DNA of 64,000 bases from Panonychus citri (Eukaryota; Arthropoda; Arachnida; Trombidiformes; Tetranychidae). The stretch covers positions 310,001 to 374,000 of the forward strand of contig NW_026515539.1 of NCBI RefSeq assembly GCF_014898815.1. The letters run 5' to 3'. A model generated the notes under the pieces. That model did no database searches and had not been told where the DNA came from. It was given only the letters and a program-made list of their open reading frames with translations. Below, in pieces: positions 12,741-25,735 of the stretch. The number at the start of each line of letters is the position of its first letter. Positions within the stretch are counted from its first letter, which is position 1. A program made the position numbers and the translations under genes.

Positions 12741-12891
12741 ATTGAAATCAAATAACAATTAAATATAAAACCGTTTAAATTGTAATAAAACATCATATAA
12801 ACAATTGAAATCGTTATGACAATTTGGGGCAATCAACAAACTAAAACAATTACACACAAAATAATCAGCAAATCATTTAATCTGTACAACA

Positions 12892-13068
12892 ATTTAATTT
12901 GAAAAATAAAGAAAATTATTAAATCAACCAATTAACTTTCACAATCAAATCGATCGTTAATCTAATCGTTGTGTCGATTCAAATGGTTCAATTGATTGAC
13001 CAGAGAGCGATAATTTCATTATTTGCAATTTTATTTGCTTCCAATTAATTAATAGTAATAATAATACA
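12892..13068 (+). repeat. Direct repeat, left copy (pairs with 13931-14102)
   Basis: About 177 bp matching 13931-14102 in the same orientation with few differences. Shared words include attaactttcacaatcaaat, gaccagagagcgataattt and the end caattaattaatagtaataa. The copies bracket 862 bp of DNA. They do not start TG or end CA as LTRs do, so a segmental duplication or insertion-associated repeat is more likely than a retrotransposon. Confidence 0.85.
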
Positions 13069-13136
13069 GGGAGTATTTTATCCTCAACGGTTAATTTAAT
13101 AGAATTTCAAACTTGATCAGAAGAATTGCAGCATTG

Positions 13137-13412
13137 AGCAGAATTGAAGTTCTTGACCTTACGATTTTAAAGGTCACCGTGTGCAAGAGCCCAACAAACT
13201 CCTCCATATCTTATTTTGCAGTGACTGTGTTGAAAGGATTTTAAGATGACCTTCACTTGCTTCACTCTATAAACGATAGACAGTTTGTAAGGTATTTGAT
13301 AGATTATTTACACTCTTTTACATGGTGGCCTTTAAATGTCCTTTGAACGAATCCTTCGAGAAATGACCTCAATGACCTTGAAACTCGTAGTGTCAAGCAC
13401 TTCAATTCTGCT
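13137..13412. repeat. Foldback (inverted-repeat) element inside the bracketed segment
   Basis: Outer arms at 13137-13157 (agcagaattgaagttcttgac) and 13392-13412 are near-perfect reverse complements (20 of 21). A second, inner pair is formed by tttaaaggtcaccgtg near 13167-13182 and catggtggcctttaaa at 13321-13336. The whole 276 bp can fold into an interrupted hairpin. It has no coding capacity. This resembles a miniature inverted-repeat element or its relic; target-site duplications are not obvious. Confidence 0.6.
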
Positions 13413-13930
13413 TAGTCCTCGAGTTTGACATTCATATGACATTAAATTTTTGAGATATTTATATGGGATAAAAAACAACCAGTATGATATTAGTTACGCA
13501 GATATCTTATAATAAGATAATCTTTAATAGAATTTAATTTTTGTCTCACTTTCATTTTAGTCTTCGAACTAATCATTTATTAGTTAAATTCAAGTTCTAG
13601 TGATTAAATCTCTTAAATTGTTTCAATTTTCCAAGTTTCCAGCATTCTAAATAATAAAGTAAAGTTCCCCATAAACGAGTCTAATCGAGCTTCATTGAGA
13701 GTCTCACCAGGTTACAGCAATTTACTAATGGACGGTTCATCGTATCGAAAAGTTTTTCTGAAACTTGACTTTTCGCTGCAACTAAGTCTAATAGATCATC
13801 TACTAAAAAATTTCTCATGGAGACTCTTCGAATCTTCGCCCAAATCGAAAGAAACGACTATAAACTGCATCGATGTTTTTTTACCTTTCGAAAATTAAAT
13901 TTAATTACTAATAATCAATTACTAATAATG

Positions 13931-14102
13931 ATTTAATTTGAAAAAGAAAGAAAATTATAAAACCAACCGATTAACTTTCACAATCAAATCAATCATTCCT
14001 GTAATCGTTGTGTCGGTTGTAATTATTGATTGACCAGAGAGCGATAATTTCAATATTTGCAATTTTATTTGCTTCCAATTAATTAATAGTAATAATAATA
14101 CA
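13931..14102 (+). repeat. Direct repeat, right copy (pairs with 12892-13068)
   Basis: The second copy of the 12892-13068 repeat, slightly diverged and about 172 bp. Between the copies, besides the foldback, 13660-13880 has a richer base composition with several CG dinucleotides and a 67-codon ORF of no recognisable family. That suggests relic mobile DNA rather than host gene. Confidence 0.85.
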
Positions 14103-16049
14103 TCGATACAATTAGATAATTTTACAAAACAATTTACCACATTGATGAGACTAAATTAAAAGGGTCATTGGGAAAATGATAATTGTTATGAGGGAAACAC
14201 AATTAAAACAATTAATCAAATGAAAATTAACTAAAAATACCCTGTTTTTGGCTTCCATTGTAGTGATTAAAAGGTATTGGACGATTGAATGTTAATTGTT
14301 AATTGTGATTTGATGACAGTAATTGACTTAAATATGGGAAAGTTAATTGGATTAAAAATATTGTAAACAAAAGATGACTGATAAAAATGGTTAATACAAT
14401 CAATTGATTGTTAGTGAAATTGTTGATCGATTTTCTCCAATTGATTTGATTAGTAATAATTACAAATGATTAACATTATCCTGATTATCACTGAAAACAA
14501 TAAAAAGGTTTGTTTTTATATTAACAGTTTTCCATTGATGATTAACCATAATTTAGATTAATCAACTAACCATTGGCGGGAAATTAGAGGGTTAAATTTA
14601 TATGATTTTCAATTGAAATATTGATTAAAAAGTTATTACAATCAAATGGACAATTAATATTATCCATTATCGGGATACCCTGTTTGTCTGTATAAAATTG
14701 TTTGTTGTTATCCTTTGATCACTACATATAAACAAGTTAATTGTTGATTGTTGATAGGAATGTATATGTTGTGCAAAGGTAAATTGTTAATTACAATTGA
14801 GAGGTAATTAGTTAATAATACTGAGATGTGAAAAGTTGAATAACATTCAGATCATTGAATTGACTTGAAGTTTTACAAATTGTCGAAAGGGAAAAAAACA
14901 TTGATGGCACAAAAGATGTTGAATTAATTATAAATTGTTGATAATTAATTGTAATTCGGCTTTTTGAGAGGTCCTCTGATTGTTGTCCATTCATCCGATT
15001 GATTGATTTTGTCTTAAGCTCCTCTTACATTGATGTTGAATGAGATTGTCCAATTAATTGGCTGGTATAATAATAATTATGCAACAATAGTTGCAGAGGA
15101 TTTATATGATTATTCAAATTGCTCTTGTAATTAAGTTAATAAGTGACGAAGATGATAAATGAATTAAAACTAAGATAAAGTAATCAAATGATAATCGATG
15201 TGACCAAATTGTCCATAGGCCAGTATTTAATCGAGATTGGTAGAAATTTGATCTTCTATCGTTAATTGTTTCGAGACTATGATCAATAATCTTCAATGAA
15301 TCAGTTGATTATGATGGCGAAGATGATTAAATGATGATTAGATTTGTAAAATAAGATAAATCGTCCAACAGAAACTAATTAATTGTTGGGCAGAAATAAT
15401 TTGAAACGAAACTTTTCTTAAAAATCAATGATGATCTTGGATTAAGGAATCGGATTAAATTCAACTGGAATGTATAATAATGATGATGATACTGATAATC
15501 GACGTAAATTAAATCGTAAACAATTAAGATGAAGAAACTGGTCCCATGTGTTCAGAATTGTAATGATGATCATGAACAATCATCTACTAAATAAAGCAAC
15601 GATTCTTAATTTATCTTTAAATTAGTTGTCAACTTGATATAAGATGAAAGGTTCTTCCATGATGGCGATGAATATAATTTGATCAGATTGTTCAGAATTA
15701 ATTGTGATGATGAACAGTCAAAGTCTATTTCAAACAAAAAGGTATATTATAAATCTTGTGATTCCAAAGTGATTGACATGAGATTATTATTCTTGTCTCT
15801 GAGTATTCCAGAAAATATTGGTGTGTCTATATATTATTATATCTTTCATGGTAATAGAACTGAGAAACATCATGAAGACGAATGAAGATAAATCGATCCA
15901 ATGGAGAAGCATCAAGATTTGATTTCTTTCAGAATGTAATATAATCACATTGGAACAGAAAATGTTTCAATGCTTTTTTTTATACACCATGAGATCCTGA
16001 GATGGCAGTGAGAATGAAGATGAAGATGATGAGACCAGATAGACATTAA
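14103..16049. other. Intergenic DNA between convergent nesprin and Frizzled genes
   Basis: About 1.9 kb of AT-rich sequence at the convergent 3' ends of the + strand nesprin gene and the - strand Frizzled gene. It must include the Frizzled 3' UTR. I see no gene, and no clear AATAAA on the - strand close to the Frizzled stop. Confidence 0.6.
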
Positions 16050-16119
16050 TTAAACATGAGAGAGTGAAATCTTCCGATGAGGTTGTCCTCCACCTCCTCC
16101 CGATAGATGAGCAATATGA
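16050..16119 (-). CDS. fz2: Frizzled-5/8 class receptor, exon 3: cytoplasmic C-terminus with PDZ-binding end
   Basis: On the - strand a strong acceptor (ttttttttcttacag, 16120-16134) precedes one base completing an AAT codon, then HIAHLSGGGGGQPHRKISLS-HV and TAA. The exon enters in the phase left by the gtgagt donor of the seven-helix exon at 20630-20625, so the join reads ...SYKQIN-HIAHLS. The final residues ISLSHV resemble the S/T-x-V class I PDZ ligand at the ends of vertebrate Frizzled-5 and -8 (family knowledge). It is only 22 residues and 4.5 kb from exon 2. Without it the receptor would end at ...YKQIK by reading through the donor. Phase, splice site and homology of the tail agree, so I regard this as the main C-terminus. 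Confidence 0.8.
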
Positions 16120-19100
16120 CTGTAAGAAAAAAAAGAGAAACAGAAATTCAGTAAATTTGAATCATTTTCATGGTAAATTTTTTCCAATGTATCCATTTAT
16201 TGTACAAACTTTAAATTATTCAGTCATCATTTCTCAAGCTTAAGTAGGTAATCAATATTAAAGTTCATGGTGTTTCATTTATATAGATTAATGAATCAAG
16301 TCAGAATTTTGTTCAAGATAAATTCATCCAGATTAACCTGCAATTGGAAATGAGATTCAACCTGATTATAAAGCTTTAGCTATTAAATATTCATCTCAAT
16401 CATTATCTAAATCATCATTATCCTCAACATTTTACATGGTAAACAAAACAAAATTTCATCAATTATATAAAAACATATACAACAAAATTGTAATTACAAT
16501 AATACAAACATATCATATGTAATTTTTATCATTTACAATTTTATCATAATCATCATCATTTATATTATCAATTGTTAACTTTATTCACCTATTATTTATA
16601 TTAGGTGAGTTAATATCATCTCTATGAAAGGAAACAGCAATAATAATATTCATAATGATGATAAAAAAAACACATAGAGATGATAATCATCAAGTGATAA
16701 TGATAGTAACAGCTAATAACAATAAAAAAGGTAATAGTTATTGCTATTTAATGTTGATTATTAATATTGTATTCATGAATTAGATTGGAAACAATTTAAA
16801 TGATGATAATCATTTCGTCAGCTAATAAAAGTGGCCTGTTAATTGAATTGTAATGTTAAACTGTCAATGATTGAGATGAAAAAAGCATATACAATATAAA
16901 TTGACAGAGAAAATCAATTTTAATTGTAAATAATCAATCAATATAACTATTTGATTGGTTAAGATAATCATGTCAATGATAATCAAAATAGATTATTATG
17001 AAAATTTAAAATATTCAGGAAACTTGATCTAACTAGACAACAATAATAACGACAATTTAACGAGACAATTAACCATGAACACAATTTACAATTTAAATGA
17101 ACTAAGAAGGAAAAAAAATAAGTGACACTTTATGGTAACAATTGAACATGATGATGATAATCATGATAATATATAATCAAAGTTGATTATAATCAAGGCA
17201 ACAAGAAGATGCGTTGAAAAAGGTTTCTGGTGACATGATTTCAGTTGAGTTTTCTGAGCACCATTATCATGATCATTATCATGACAATACAAAATAATAC
17301 AACTTGTTTATTATGGTGCAATCTGATATGAGCATGAAAATGTTTCCAAAGATGATAAACACAATCAAGTTTTGGTTCAGTTCATCATCCATCATGGTGA
17401 CAGAATGATTACCAAGTGAATATAGATTTTTTTCCTTGGATTTTTTCAACTATATATTAATATATTCAGTCTATTGAATGAAATTTTCATGGGATAATCA
17501 GAGTACACAGGGAGAAAAGTATATATATCCAAAGTTCTGACAGTCGATCTGTTTACAGGATACAATTGGAGAAAAGAAACTCATGGGATAACAGAAACAA
17601 TCTCTTGAATTCTATTCGATCCTGAATCTGAATTAATCTTTCAAAATAGTTCTGATCGTTGAGAGAAACAAGATCAACGTTTAAAGTTAATATAATAATC
17701 GTATTAATAAAATCAGAGAGTAACTAGATCTAGCAACTAGGAATTGAGAGATATAAATGTTGTTACTTTTCCAATCAAATTGGATGAATGTAACTGGGAG
17801 TAATATAATTGATCATCTGAAACGTTGGTAATAATGTTATCAACAGAAATAGAGAAATATAAGATAATTATTAAGAAAAAATCTCCTCAGATTTCATATC
17901 AAATCATTTCTATGATTGATGGTAAATCAAAACAGAGTTAACATCCGATTCCTGTGGAAACAACGTTCTCTCTGTAAATTTGTTTTCTTGCTTTCAATGG
18001 GACCTTTTCTAGGAATGAACAATTTATTATAATTAACGTTGTAATAGTAATAAATATCTAGTACATTTATATGTACTATTATCATTATCAGACCATCACC
18101 ATGATATAACAGTTAACTTGAAAGCATCATCATCAATTTGGGTTAACAATAATAAAAATCTAACCAGTACTACTCAAGATATATAGTCTAAGTTTGATGA
18201 TTAAAGTTAACCCAAAATTTTCATCATAAAGGTGATGATGATGATAAGCACGATGAAATATCAATGTAACCATGAAATGAATCTTGTTTTGGAAAAATTT
18301 TCAAGATAATAGACTGGAAAGAGATGTTATTATTTTCTAGGGTAATGTTGCAAGAAAAAGGGAGATTTAAATTGGTCAGTAAAAGTGTTGACCTGAACAA
18401 AAAGTTATCATAGGAATTGAAATATAAGCAGAAAACATTTGATGAAGATTATTTTTGCAAATATTGCACAGAGAAAAAACCAATATAATCAACAGGCAAA
18501 TGAGGTGAAAATGTGGGTGGGAAACTTACAGGGTGTAAAAACATGCGTTCGCAAGTTTGATATGCTTTTTTGTGCTTTTCTATCTCTTATCATCCATCTC
18601 TCTCTCTTTCTCTTTCTCTTCATTTCACAGCTTCATCTTCCTCTGCGACTGTATTACATCAAACTCAAATCTTCTCCATCTTTCTTTTTCTATCCTCATA
18701 TTTTGTATCTTCACTTTTATCCTCATCTTTTGCCTCTTTCATCCTTAGAGATGAAACTGGTGTAAAATTGAGAGTAAACATGGAAAACACTTCGAGAGCA
18801 ATTTAGTTTCACAGTTGATAGCAATTCTCAAGTAATAATATTACACATAGAGAGATTTAGTTATAAGGGAAATTGCTTTTTGCTGTTGGGGTTGGATAAA
18901 CTTATGTGTGTGTATTATAACATCAGTCATCAATGTCTCATCATCATCATGTTGTTTTTTTTTCATAATACATATTGAAAGAGTGATGATATTGATGATG
19001 ATAGAGATGAAGATGAAAGATCCATGTTATTATGATAGATGATGATTGGAATAAATTAGAATAGTAATTTTTTCTTTCCAGGTTTTCTGTTTTAAATTGC

Positions 19101-20630
19101 ATTTGAATTTCGATTCAAGCAATTAAAGTAGGAGGTTTAAGAACAATTTTAGTTATGGATGATTATGAGTTTGATTTCCATATCAATCTAATCATAATCC
19201 AAAGAGATAACATGATAAATATAAAATGAATTAGTTAATCAATTGAAAGCTAGAAAGTTAGAATCAATAGTAAATTAAATCATACAAAGAAAAAAACTCT
19301 TGGATTGATTCATTTTACTTTGGTTTCATGAAGAATCATAATTGAAATCATGAAGCTAGAATAAAGTTAATGATAATATTTATCTAGAGTAAATTAAATT
19401 AATCATTTTACTTGGATGAATTAAGATGGAATCAGAACAAATTGATAGGAGTGTATTCTCAATGCATATGAGAAAAATGCAACCATAGAAAATAATCCAT
19501 GGGAAAAATTCATCATCTCTTTGATTCACTTCTATTATCGAATTATTACTTTTTATCATTTTATTCTATTTGTCATCCTCATCATCTCCATCTTCATCGC
19601 CATCATGTTTTTGACAGTATCAATACAATGGACAGCATAGAGGCTTCTTTCAAGCTCCCTTCAACTCTCTCTCTCTCTCTCTGTTTCTATGTAAATGCTC
19701 ACAATTTTGTCAGCTTACAAAAAGTGGACTGAATATAATAACAATTACTTTTGATTGACAGTTTAGGTTAAGTCTTGGTGGTCAAGAAATGTTATCATCG
19801 TCATTATTATTATTACTGTTGTTGTTGGAAAATGATAAATAAACTCCATAGAGTATGAAAGGCTCAAGAGATGATGATAAAGATGAAGATGAGGAGAGGC
19901 GAGAGAGATGATGAAAAAAAGATCAAATAAAAGGGAGAGGGAAAAAGTAATGAGATTTTGAGTGTTATAAAGTAAAAATAACGGTTAAAGTGCTATCCTC
20001 ACCTATTGAGGATTTTGCTCCAAGCTATTATTTTATCATTCTCAATATTTTTGACTTAATATTACTCACTCTTTATGTTTATCATGTTGCTTCAATTCAA
20101 CTTGATATTATTATTGTATATATAGATTATCGAACTCAATGTTGTAACTAAATTGTTTCAGGTAGGCAAGTGAAAATTGATGATCGGAAAAAAATTGCCC
20201 GAGGGATTTTTTGTAATGATAATCAATAGGAAATCATCTCTGAATGTCTTCACGCAGAGAACTGACCAGATAATCAATGTTACTATTAGTTTATTACATT
20301 TCATTTCTCTCTCGGAAACATCTTCTTGTAATATCATTGCTTATTCATCAGAGGGGAAAAAAGCAAAGTTTAAGAATCTATAGGATGATTAATATTCACT
20401 AGTCATTAGTTAATTTATATAAGAATCACTCAAATAACTGAACTAACCTACTAAATAATGCGGATTGAAAAGCTAAGCAATTTATTAATTATTCACATTC
20501 AATCGATTGATTTCTTTCTACTTGAATTCTCTCGATTCTTAGGCAAGAAATCAGCACAACATCAGCTTAATTTATATCTTTTTTTTTCATATTCCAATGT
20601 TCAAATATTATTGAGATTTGGGCTACTCAC
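16120..20630 (-). other. Frizzled intron 2 (no other gene seen)
   Basis: A 4.5 kb intron between the gtgagt donor at 20630 and the acceptor at 16120. It holds AT-rich DNA with ATC/GAT trinucleotide runs and CT-rich stretches (18590-18740, 19660-19690). ORFs such as 18439-18765 (+) are pyrimidine-tract artefacts with Ser/Leu/Phe-only composition. I see no gene. Confidence 0.7.
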
Positions 20631-21852
20631 TTGATTTGTTTGTAACTTCGTTGACTATTTACAATATATTGGCTACTTCCTCCTCCCGTTGACCCAATCA
20701 ACTGACCTCTTGGATTGGGCGCTTTAATACCCCAACAGCAACATAGTCTTTCCGCTGTACAATGCCACCATGATTCGAGCGTTTTTCCAGAGATTATCCA
20801 GAAACAAGTGGTAATACCAACCACAAGGGTCATTACATATTTGAATAAATGAATGGTAACATAAGGAGTTTCCAGACGATTGGTGCTACAGTGACAGTTA
20901 TGATTGACCTCCCAAATGGGTCCATATGAGTATTGGTAAAGGTTACAAATGATGACAACAAGAGTGGGTACAATATATAAAACAGAAAAGATTATTATCC
21001 TTATCATCAATTTAACCAGGCCAATTTTATCGGTTACTTGGCGTGCATGTTTACGTATAGCTCGGCGTATACGCATTAATGAAATAAGACCTGAGAGTAG
21101 GAGGAAAATCCCTACAATTAAGTAGGCACATAAAGGTGCAATGATGAAATGCATCAGGTGGTGAGGATTAAGATTACCCACTAAACAGATACCTGCCAAT
21201 GGTTCTGCATCTACAGCCCAGGTTGAAACGGCTAAATAAGATTTTATTGCCGGTACCCCCCAAGCGAGAGCATGAAAATACCAAGAATGATTGTCAATGG
21301 CTTCTGTTGACCATTTAAGGCTTGCAGATAAAAACCAGGCAAGGGTCAAGTTGACCCACCAAAGAGATGCAGCCATACCAAAAAAGTAGATGAATATAAA
21401 AACTGTAGTACAATTAAATGATTGAATTCCTATGCCAGAGTATCGTAGTCGACTTCCCTCACAGGCTATAGACGAGTGACCAAGTTGATAGCGAAGTAGA
21501 AATCCAATGGAAACCATAACGTAACACCCAGAGAGGAAAATGATTGCCCGCTCAGGATAACAGAATCTACTTCGATCGGTTAGATAGGTACAAACAACCA
21601 AAAGGGAGCAAATTAAACAAGCAAACGCTGTTATAGTGACCAATAGAAGGGACTTCGATTGTTCTTGTTTGGTATAAAATGGATTCAAGTGACAAGCTTG
21701 AGCACAATTAGTAATTCCACCAGTAATAATCCTACTGTAATGATCACTTGGTTCATGAATAGTGACCAGTGGAGGACGACAGTGGCAGTGGCATCCAGCT
21801 CGAGGGTGACCATGAGTTTTACCATGAATTAAATCAGGATATTTAGTTGTAC
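20631..21852 (-). CDS. fz2: Frizzled-5/8 class Wnt receptor, exon 2: linker and seven-helix domain
   Basis: Enters after a tttttag acceptor at 21853-21855 with two bases completing an AGT codon. The linker (GCHCHCRPPLVTIHEPSDHY, then GGITNCAQACHLNPF) is the conserved Frizzled hinge, so the exon begins 54 codons upstream of the leucine at 21688 sometimes taken as a start. Seven hydrophobic helices follow (first: LLLVTITAFACLICSLLVV), with Cys-containing extracellular loops and the basic third cytoplasmic loop RIRRAIRKHARQ. The Dishevelled-binding KTxxxW motif is present as KTLESW at about residues 603-608. The - strand donor gtgagt at 20630-20625 ends the exon in phase 2; reading through it gives an immediate TGA. 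Function: seven-pass receptor for Wnt ligands at the plasma membrane. Confidence 0.93.
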
Positions 21853-24800
21853 CTAAAAAGTGATTTTATTATTAAAAAAGAGAAGGAAAAAAAGAGCAAA
21901 TCAACAATTAGAATTAATAACAATTAATCATAATTATCTTCATCATAATTCATTTCTGTGGACTAATATATTAATAAAACTGTCAAATGTTATCATGATC
22001 ACCATAGATATAAGTCTGGTAAAGACAAACAAGATTATTGATTTAAAGATAAGATATAAAAATTGTCATGATATAGTTTTATATGTTATTATATATCCAC
22101 TATCTTTAAGATGTTGGCCTAAGTAATTCATTATTGTTTCCTGTTCCGGTAACAATTTTGGATCAACATTATATTAGATGATTATCGTGACTATGAAATA
22201 CAGTTAATCTAAATTAGAGAGAGAGACAGAGAGAGAAAGTAAATTTGTCTTTTTCCTTTTCATATGGATTGTCTGATTTTAGGTAATTTAAGGTTATTCA
22301 AGAAATGATGATGATGATGATGATTACTTATAGTGTACTAATAGTGTATTGGTTAGGGTGGTGAGATACTAGCAGAGGTTGGGTGGGAGGAGTGGATATA
22401 AAGTAATATGTTCAAGTATTAAAGAAATAATCAAGGTAAGAAAAGGTCATTACTGATGAAGATAAGGAAAGGACAATTGGGAAATGAAAATGGTCAAGAT
22501 GTGTAAAGGAAAAGGCTAGTTTAATTTGATTGGAAAAAGACTAAAGGTTTATAAGATTAAAGGTAAAGATTATAATGAATGTAACCAAAGATTTTCGATA
22601 TTAGCAAAGAGTTAGTATTATCAATTGGAGAAAAAGCGAATGGATTTTTTTTTCTTCTCCTTCTCTTCTTACATTTATTCTCTTTTTATCTTCCACCTAC
22701 ACATCCTCATCTCCTCCTTCCTTACCTTTGGTAAGAGTATAAGAAGATGAAGATAAGGTGAAAAAAGGGATGAGCCTTAATGTGTTTTTCCAATATCAAA
22801 TCTTGTATAAAGATACCAAAGAGAAGATGGAGAAAGATAAAAGAAAAGAGGATCAAAATAATAATAAAAACTACTGGACATTCAGTGGAAAAAAAACAAC
22901 AATGTTAAGTGATGGTCAAGAGAAAAGAAGAAGACTTAAGTATTATTAGATTCTATATATGGTCAGTCAACATGTCACTTATTGTTATGTTTTGGTATCA
23001 AATGGACATTCAATTTCTGAACTTGATAGATAATGAAAGGTTTCAATTACAAAAGCATCAGATGATGATGATGATGATAAGGAAGTGATAAAAAAAGTCT
23101 TTCATTCAACATCAATACTCATTAGTGGGATTGTGAGAGCTGATTAATTATTATTAAGTAGCTATTACTGTTCAATATAATCTTAATTAGGTAACAAAGG
23201 ATCAAGGGTTCTGACAGAGTAGATTAAAATACAATTTAATTAAAATATATTGTTAATTAAATCTGGAAAGAGTGTGGAAATTTAATTCTCTGCTATTGAA
23301 AATGTAACAATTAAGAGAAATACAATTGTTTTAATTAAAAAACAGTAGGAAAAAGCAAGGAAACGAAAATAATTGACTTGATAACAATTTCATTGTGGAT
23401 ACAATTTAATTGTTGCAGTATTTGATTGAGAAATGAAACAATTTGATGATGATTGATGGTTTATAATTGCAAATTATGATTGTGTGATTTGTCAGTGATT
23501 TATACTGATTAACTATTGAAAAGCAATTGCAATTGTTTATCCTTTCCATTAAATACAATTGATACGGAAGAGAGAAGATCCTTCATTTATTGAATCAACA
23601 TGGATAATTATATTATCCTTGTTATTATTATGATAATTGGATTTGATTGGATGAAAGTAAATAATAATCACTATGGAGGATTAGGATTAAATATATGCTT
23701 GAGTAATTATCAGGGGCACAAAGATGATGATAAGAAAAAAAATCATCTAATTGTTGATAGTCATTATCAACTGTATAATAATTAACTAGGAGAAGTCGAT
23801 GATATAATCAATGATTGTCAGGGAAAATTATCACAATTTAATTCAGAATTTTTCTTGTCCATCAATTCTAAGTAAATATTGAGAGAGAAATGGAGATCTA
23901 TGGGATTGAATCACGCAAAAAGAATAAAAGAAAATAATTGTTACTCTATTTTCGTATTTGTATCAAAATTATTTCAAGATAAACAAAATGTTCATAACCT
24001 TCCAAGGGAATATATTAATACTATTTTGTTTGTGGATATAAATATATATAAGAAAATGACAGAGAAAATTATCTCAGGTGAAGATGAGATTACTATGGAA
24101 ATGATAATATTAAGAATATATTGATATTTTTTTCTTCTTGTTTTCCTCTGTTGATATAATGGCAGATTAAACAAAATTAAGCTTCCATCTCATCATCTCA
24201 CTCGCTCTCACTGTTTATATATTACAGAGAAAAAGACAAAGGTAAACAAGAGAAAACAATTAAACTACTGAATTGAAAATAATGTAAACAGAATAGAAAA
24301 TCGATAGAAGAAAAGTTTGAAAATTCGGAAGAGAATTTTTTTTTTGCTCATCTCTTCTAGTAGAAGAGTTTTTCTTCCTCTATGGAAACAAATATCTTGG
24401 GAAATCGGATAAATGGATATGTGAGTTTTTACCTAGAGTTTGATATTATTTTTCTACTCATTAATCCAAAGGTTTTAAGGTGTTAAGGTCGTTTATAGTT
24501 TCCCTTTCTCTCTCATAGAGATAAAATCTTTCATTCGAATGGATTAAGTTTCAATTCTTTTCAATTGAAATTCAAAGGTGAATTGAATTCAGAGATATTC
24601 TGAGATTTGATCACAAAGTATTCTCTTGTTAGAGAAAGAAAATCTCATAGATTTTTCTCTAATATAAAAATAAATAAGAAGGAGAGAGAAAAGCGGAGAA
24701 AAAAAAAATCTTATTCATCTATTTAAGGAGAGAAACATATTAATATTATTTGGAGAGAGATGAAAGTAAATGGAAATTGTTGTGTCAATTAAATTAAATT

Positions 24801-24996
24801 GCTATCAAATCATGGAGATTGAAGATTGGAAGATGAAGCGGGAGAGAAAATAAAGATAAGTTAAGTAACTAGGAAGATGTTGACGAAGATAAATTAATAT
24901 TATATTGATTGTGAAGATTTAGAAGGAAATTAGATTTTCGAGGTGTGTTGGTAGATCAAGATTGAAAGAGTAACCAGAATTAGTTAATGTACTTAC
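21853..24996 (-). other. Frizzled intron 1 (no other gene seen)
   Basis: A 3.1 kb intron, donor gtaagt at 24996-24991 and acceptor tttag at 21853, in phase 1. AT-rich, with GATGAT runs at 22302-22324 and 23062-23080. Short ORFs in it (for example 23600-23785 +) are Lys/Asn/Ile-rich and show no domain. Confidence 0.7.
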
Positions 24997-25735
24997 TAAT
25001 ATGAGAAACATTGGAACCAGAGGTGATAATTGATGGAGGTTTGGGAGATGAAGTTGATGTTGTTGAGTAGATTGATGATGAAGGTGGAGGAGAAGGTGAT
25101 GAAGAGAAAAATGTTTGAGGTGGTGATGAAGATGATGATACTAGTTGAGGAGGTGGTGGTGGTGGTGGTGGAGGTGATGGAGGTGATGCACCTTCCTTTT
25201 GGTCCATACAAAGATGATTCGGTGATCCATAAGGAGGGAAATTATTACAATCCATTGACTCGGGCCAAGGGAAACCATATTGTGACATGATAGATGCACA
25301 TCCAGACTGAGCTCGTTCACAAACTGATCGACAAGCGGGTAACCTTTCATGATAATCTTCCATACAAATTGGTGTATACATTGAACAAAGGAAAAATCTT
25401 AAATCATCTGAACAATTAATCTCAACCAGTGGCCAAAATTGATGAGCCTCTAATCCCGCTTCATCTTGCTTCTCATGGTGAAATTGGTTTGGCATTGAGG
25501 TCATATTATAACCAATCCCTCGACACATGGGAACATTAATCTCTTCACATTTTGGCCGTGATTCTGAATATAATTCAGCTGAAACAATCAGGTTATAATT
25601 AGATATTCGAAACCAAGGTAAACTTGTAAAAATAAAGGTAAACATAAGGTAAGAATAAAAAACCGATGAACAAGATGAACTCATATTGGTTACCAATGAG
25701 ATTATAGATAAACAACCATGAGAAATAAAATCCAT
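24997..25735 (-). CDS. fz2: Frizzled-5/8 class Wnt receptor, exon 1: signal peptide and cysteine-rich Wnt-binding domain
   Basis: 246 codons plus one base. The ATG at 25735-25733 opens the frame; Met-18 (25684) is an alternative start that would give a more typical signal peptide (MSSSCSSVFYSYLMFTFIFT). The Frizzled CRD spans about residues 63-176 with all ten cysteines (63, 71, 108, 117, 124, 135, 139, 146, 163, 176). Its segments VPMCRGIGYNMTSMPN, DEAGLEAHQFWPLVEI and FFLCSMYTPICMEDYH are diagnostic, and the detail matches the Frizzled-5/8 and Drosophila fz2 class rather than Frizzled-1/2/7 or -4. Residues about 183-247 are a Pro/Ser-rich linker encoded partly by repeats. The exon ends HI-A|gtaagt and joins exon 2 in phase 1. 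The full three-exon protein is 676 residues. Confidence 0.93.

Noticed and set aside
12892..14102. A miniature LTR retrotransposon
   Set aside because: The direct repeats lack TG...CA ends, and no primer-binding site or polypurine tract is visible. Kept only as a bracketed repeat.
18439..18806. Overlapping + strand ORFs of 63-108 codons
   Set aside because: All three frames are open because of a CT-rich tract; composition is Ser/Leu/Phe and the region lies in a Frizzled intron.
23600..23785. A 61-codon ORF with a hydrophobic start
   Set aside because: Asn/Asp/Lys-rich from AT-rich and GAT-repeat DNA, inside a Frizzled intron, with no promoter or domain support.
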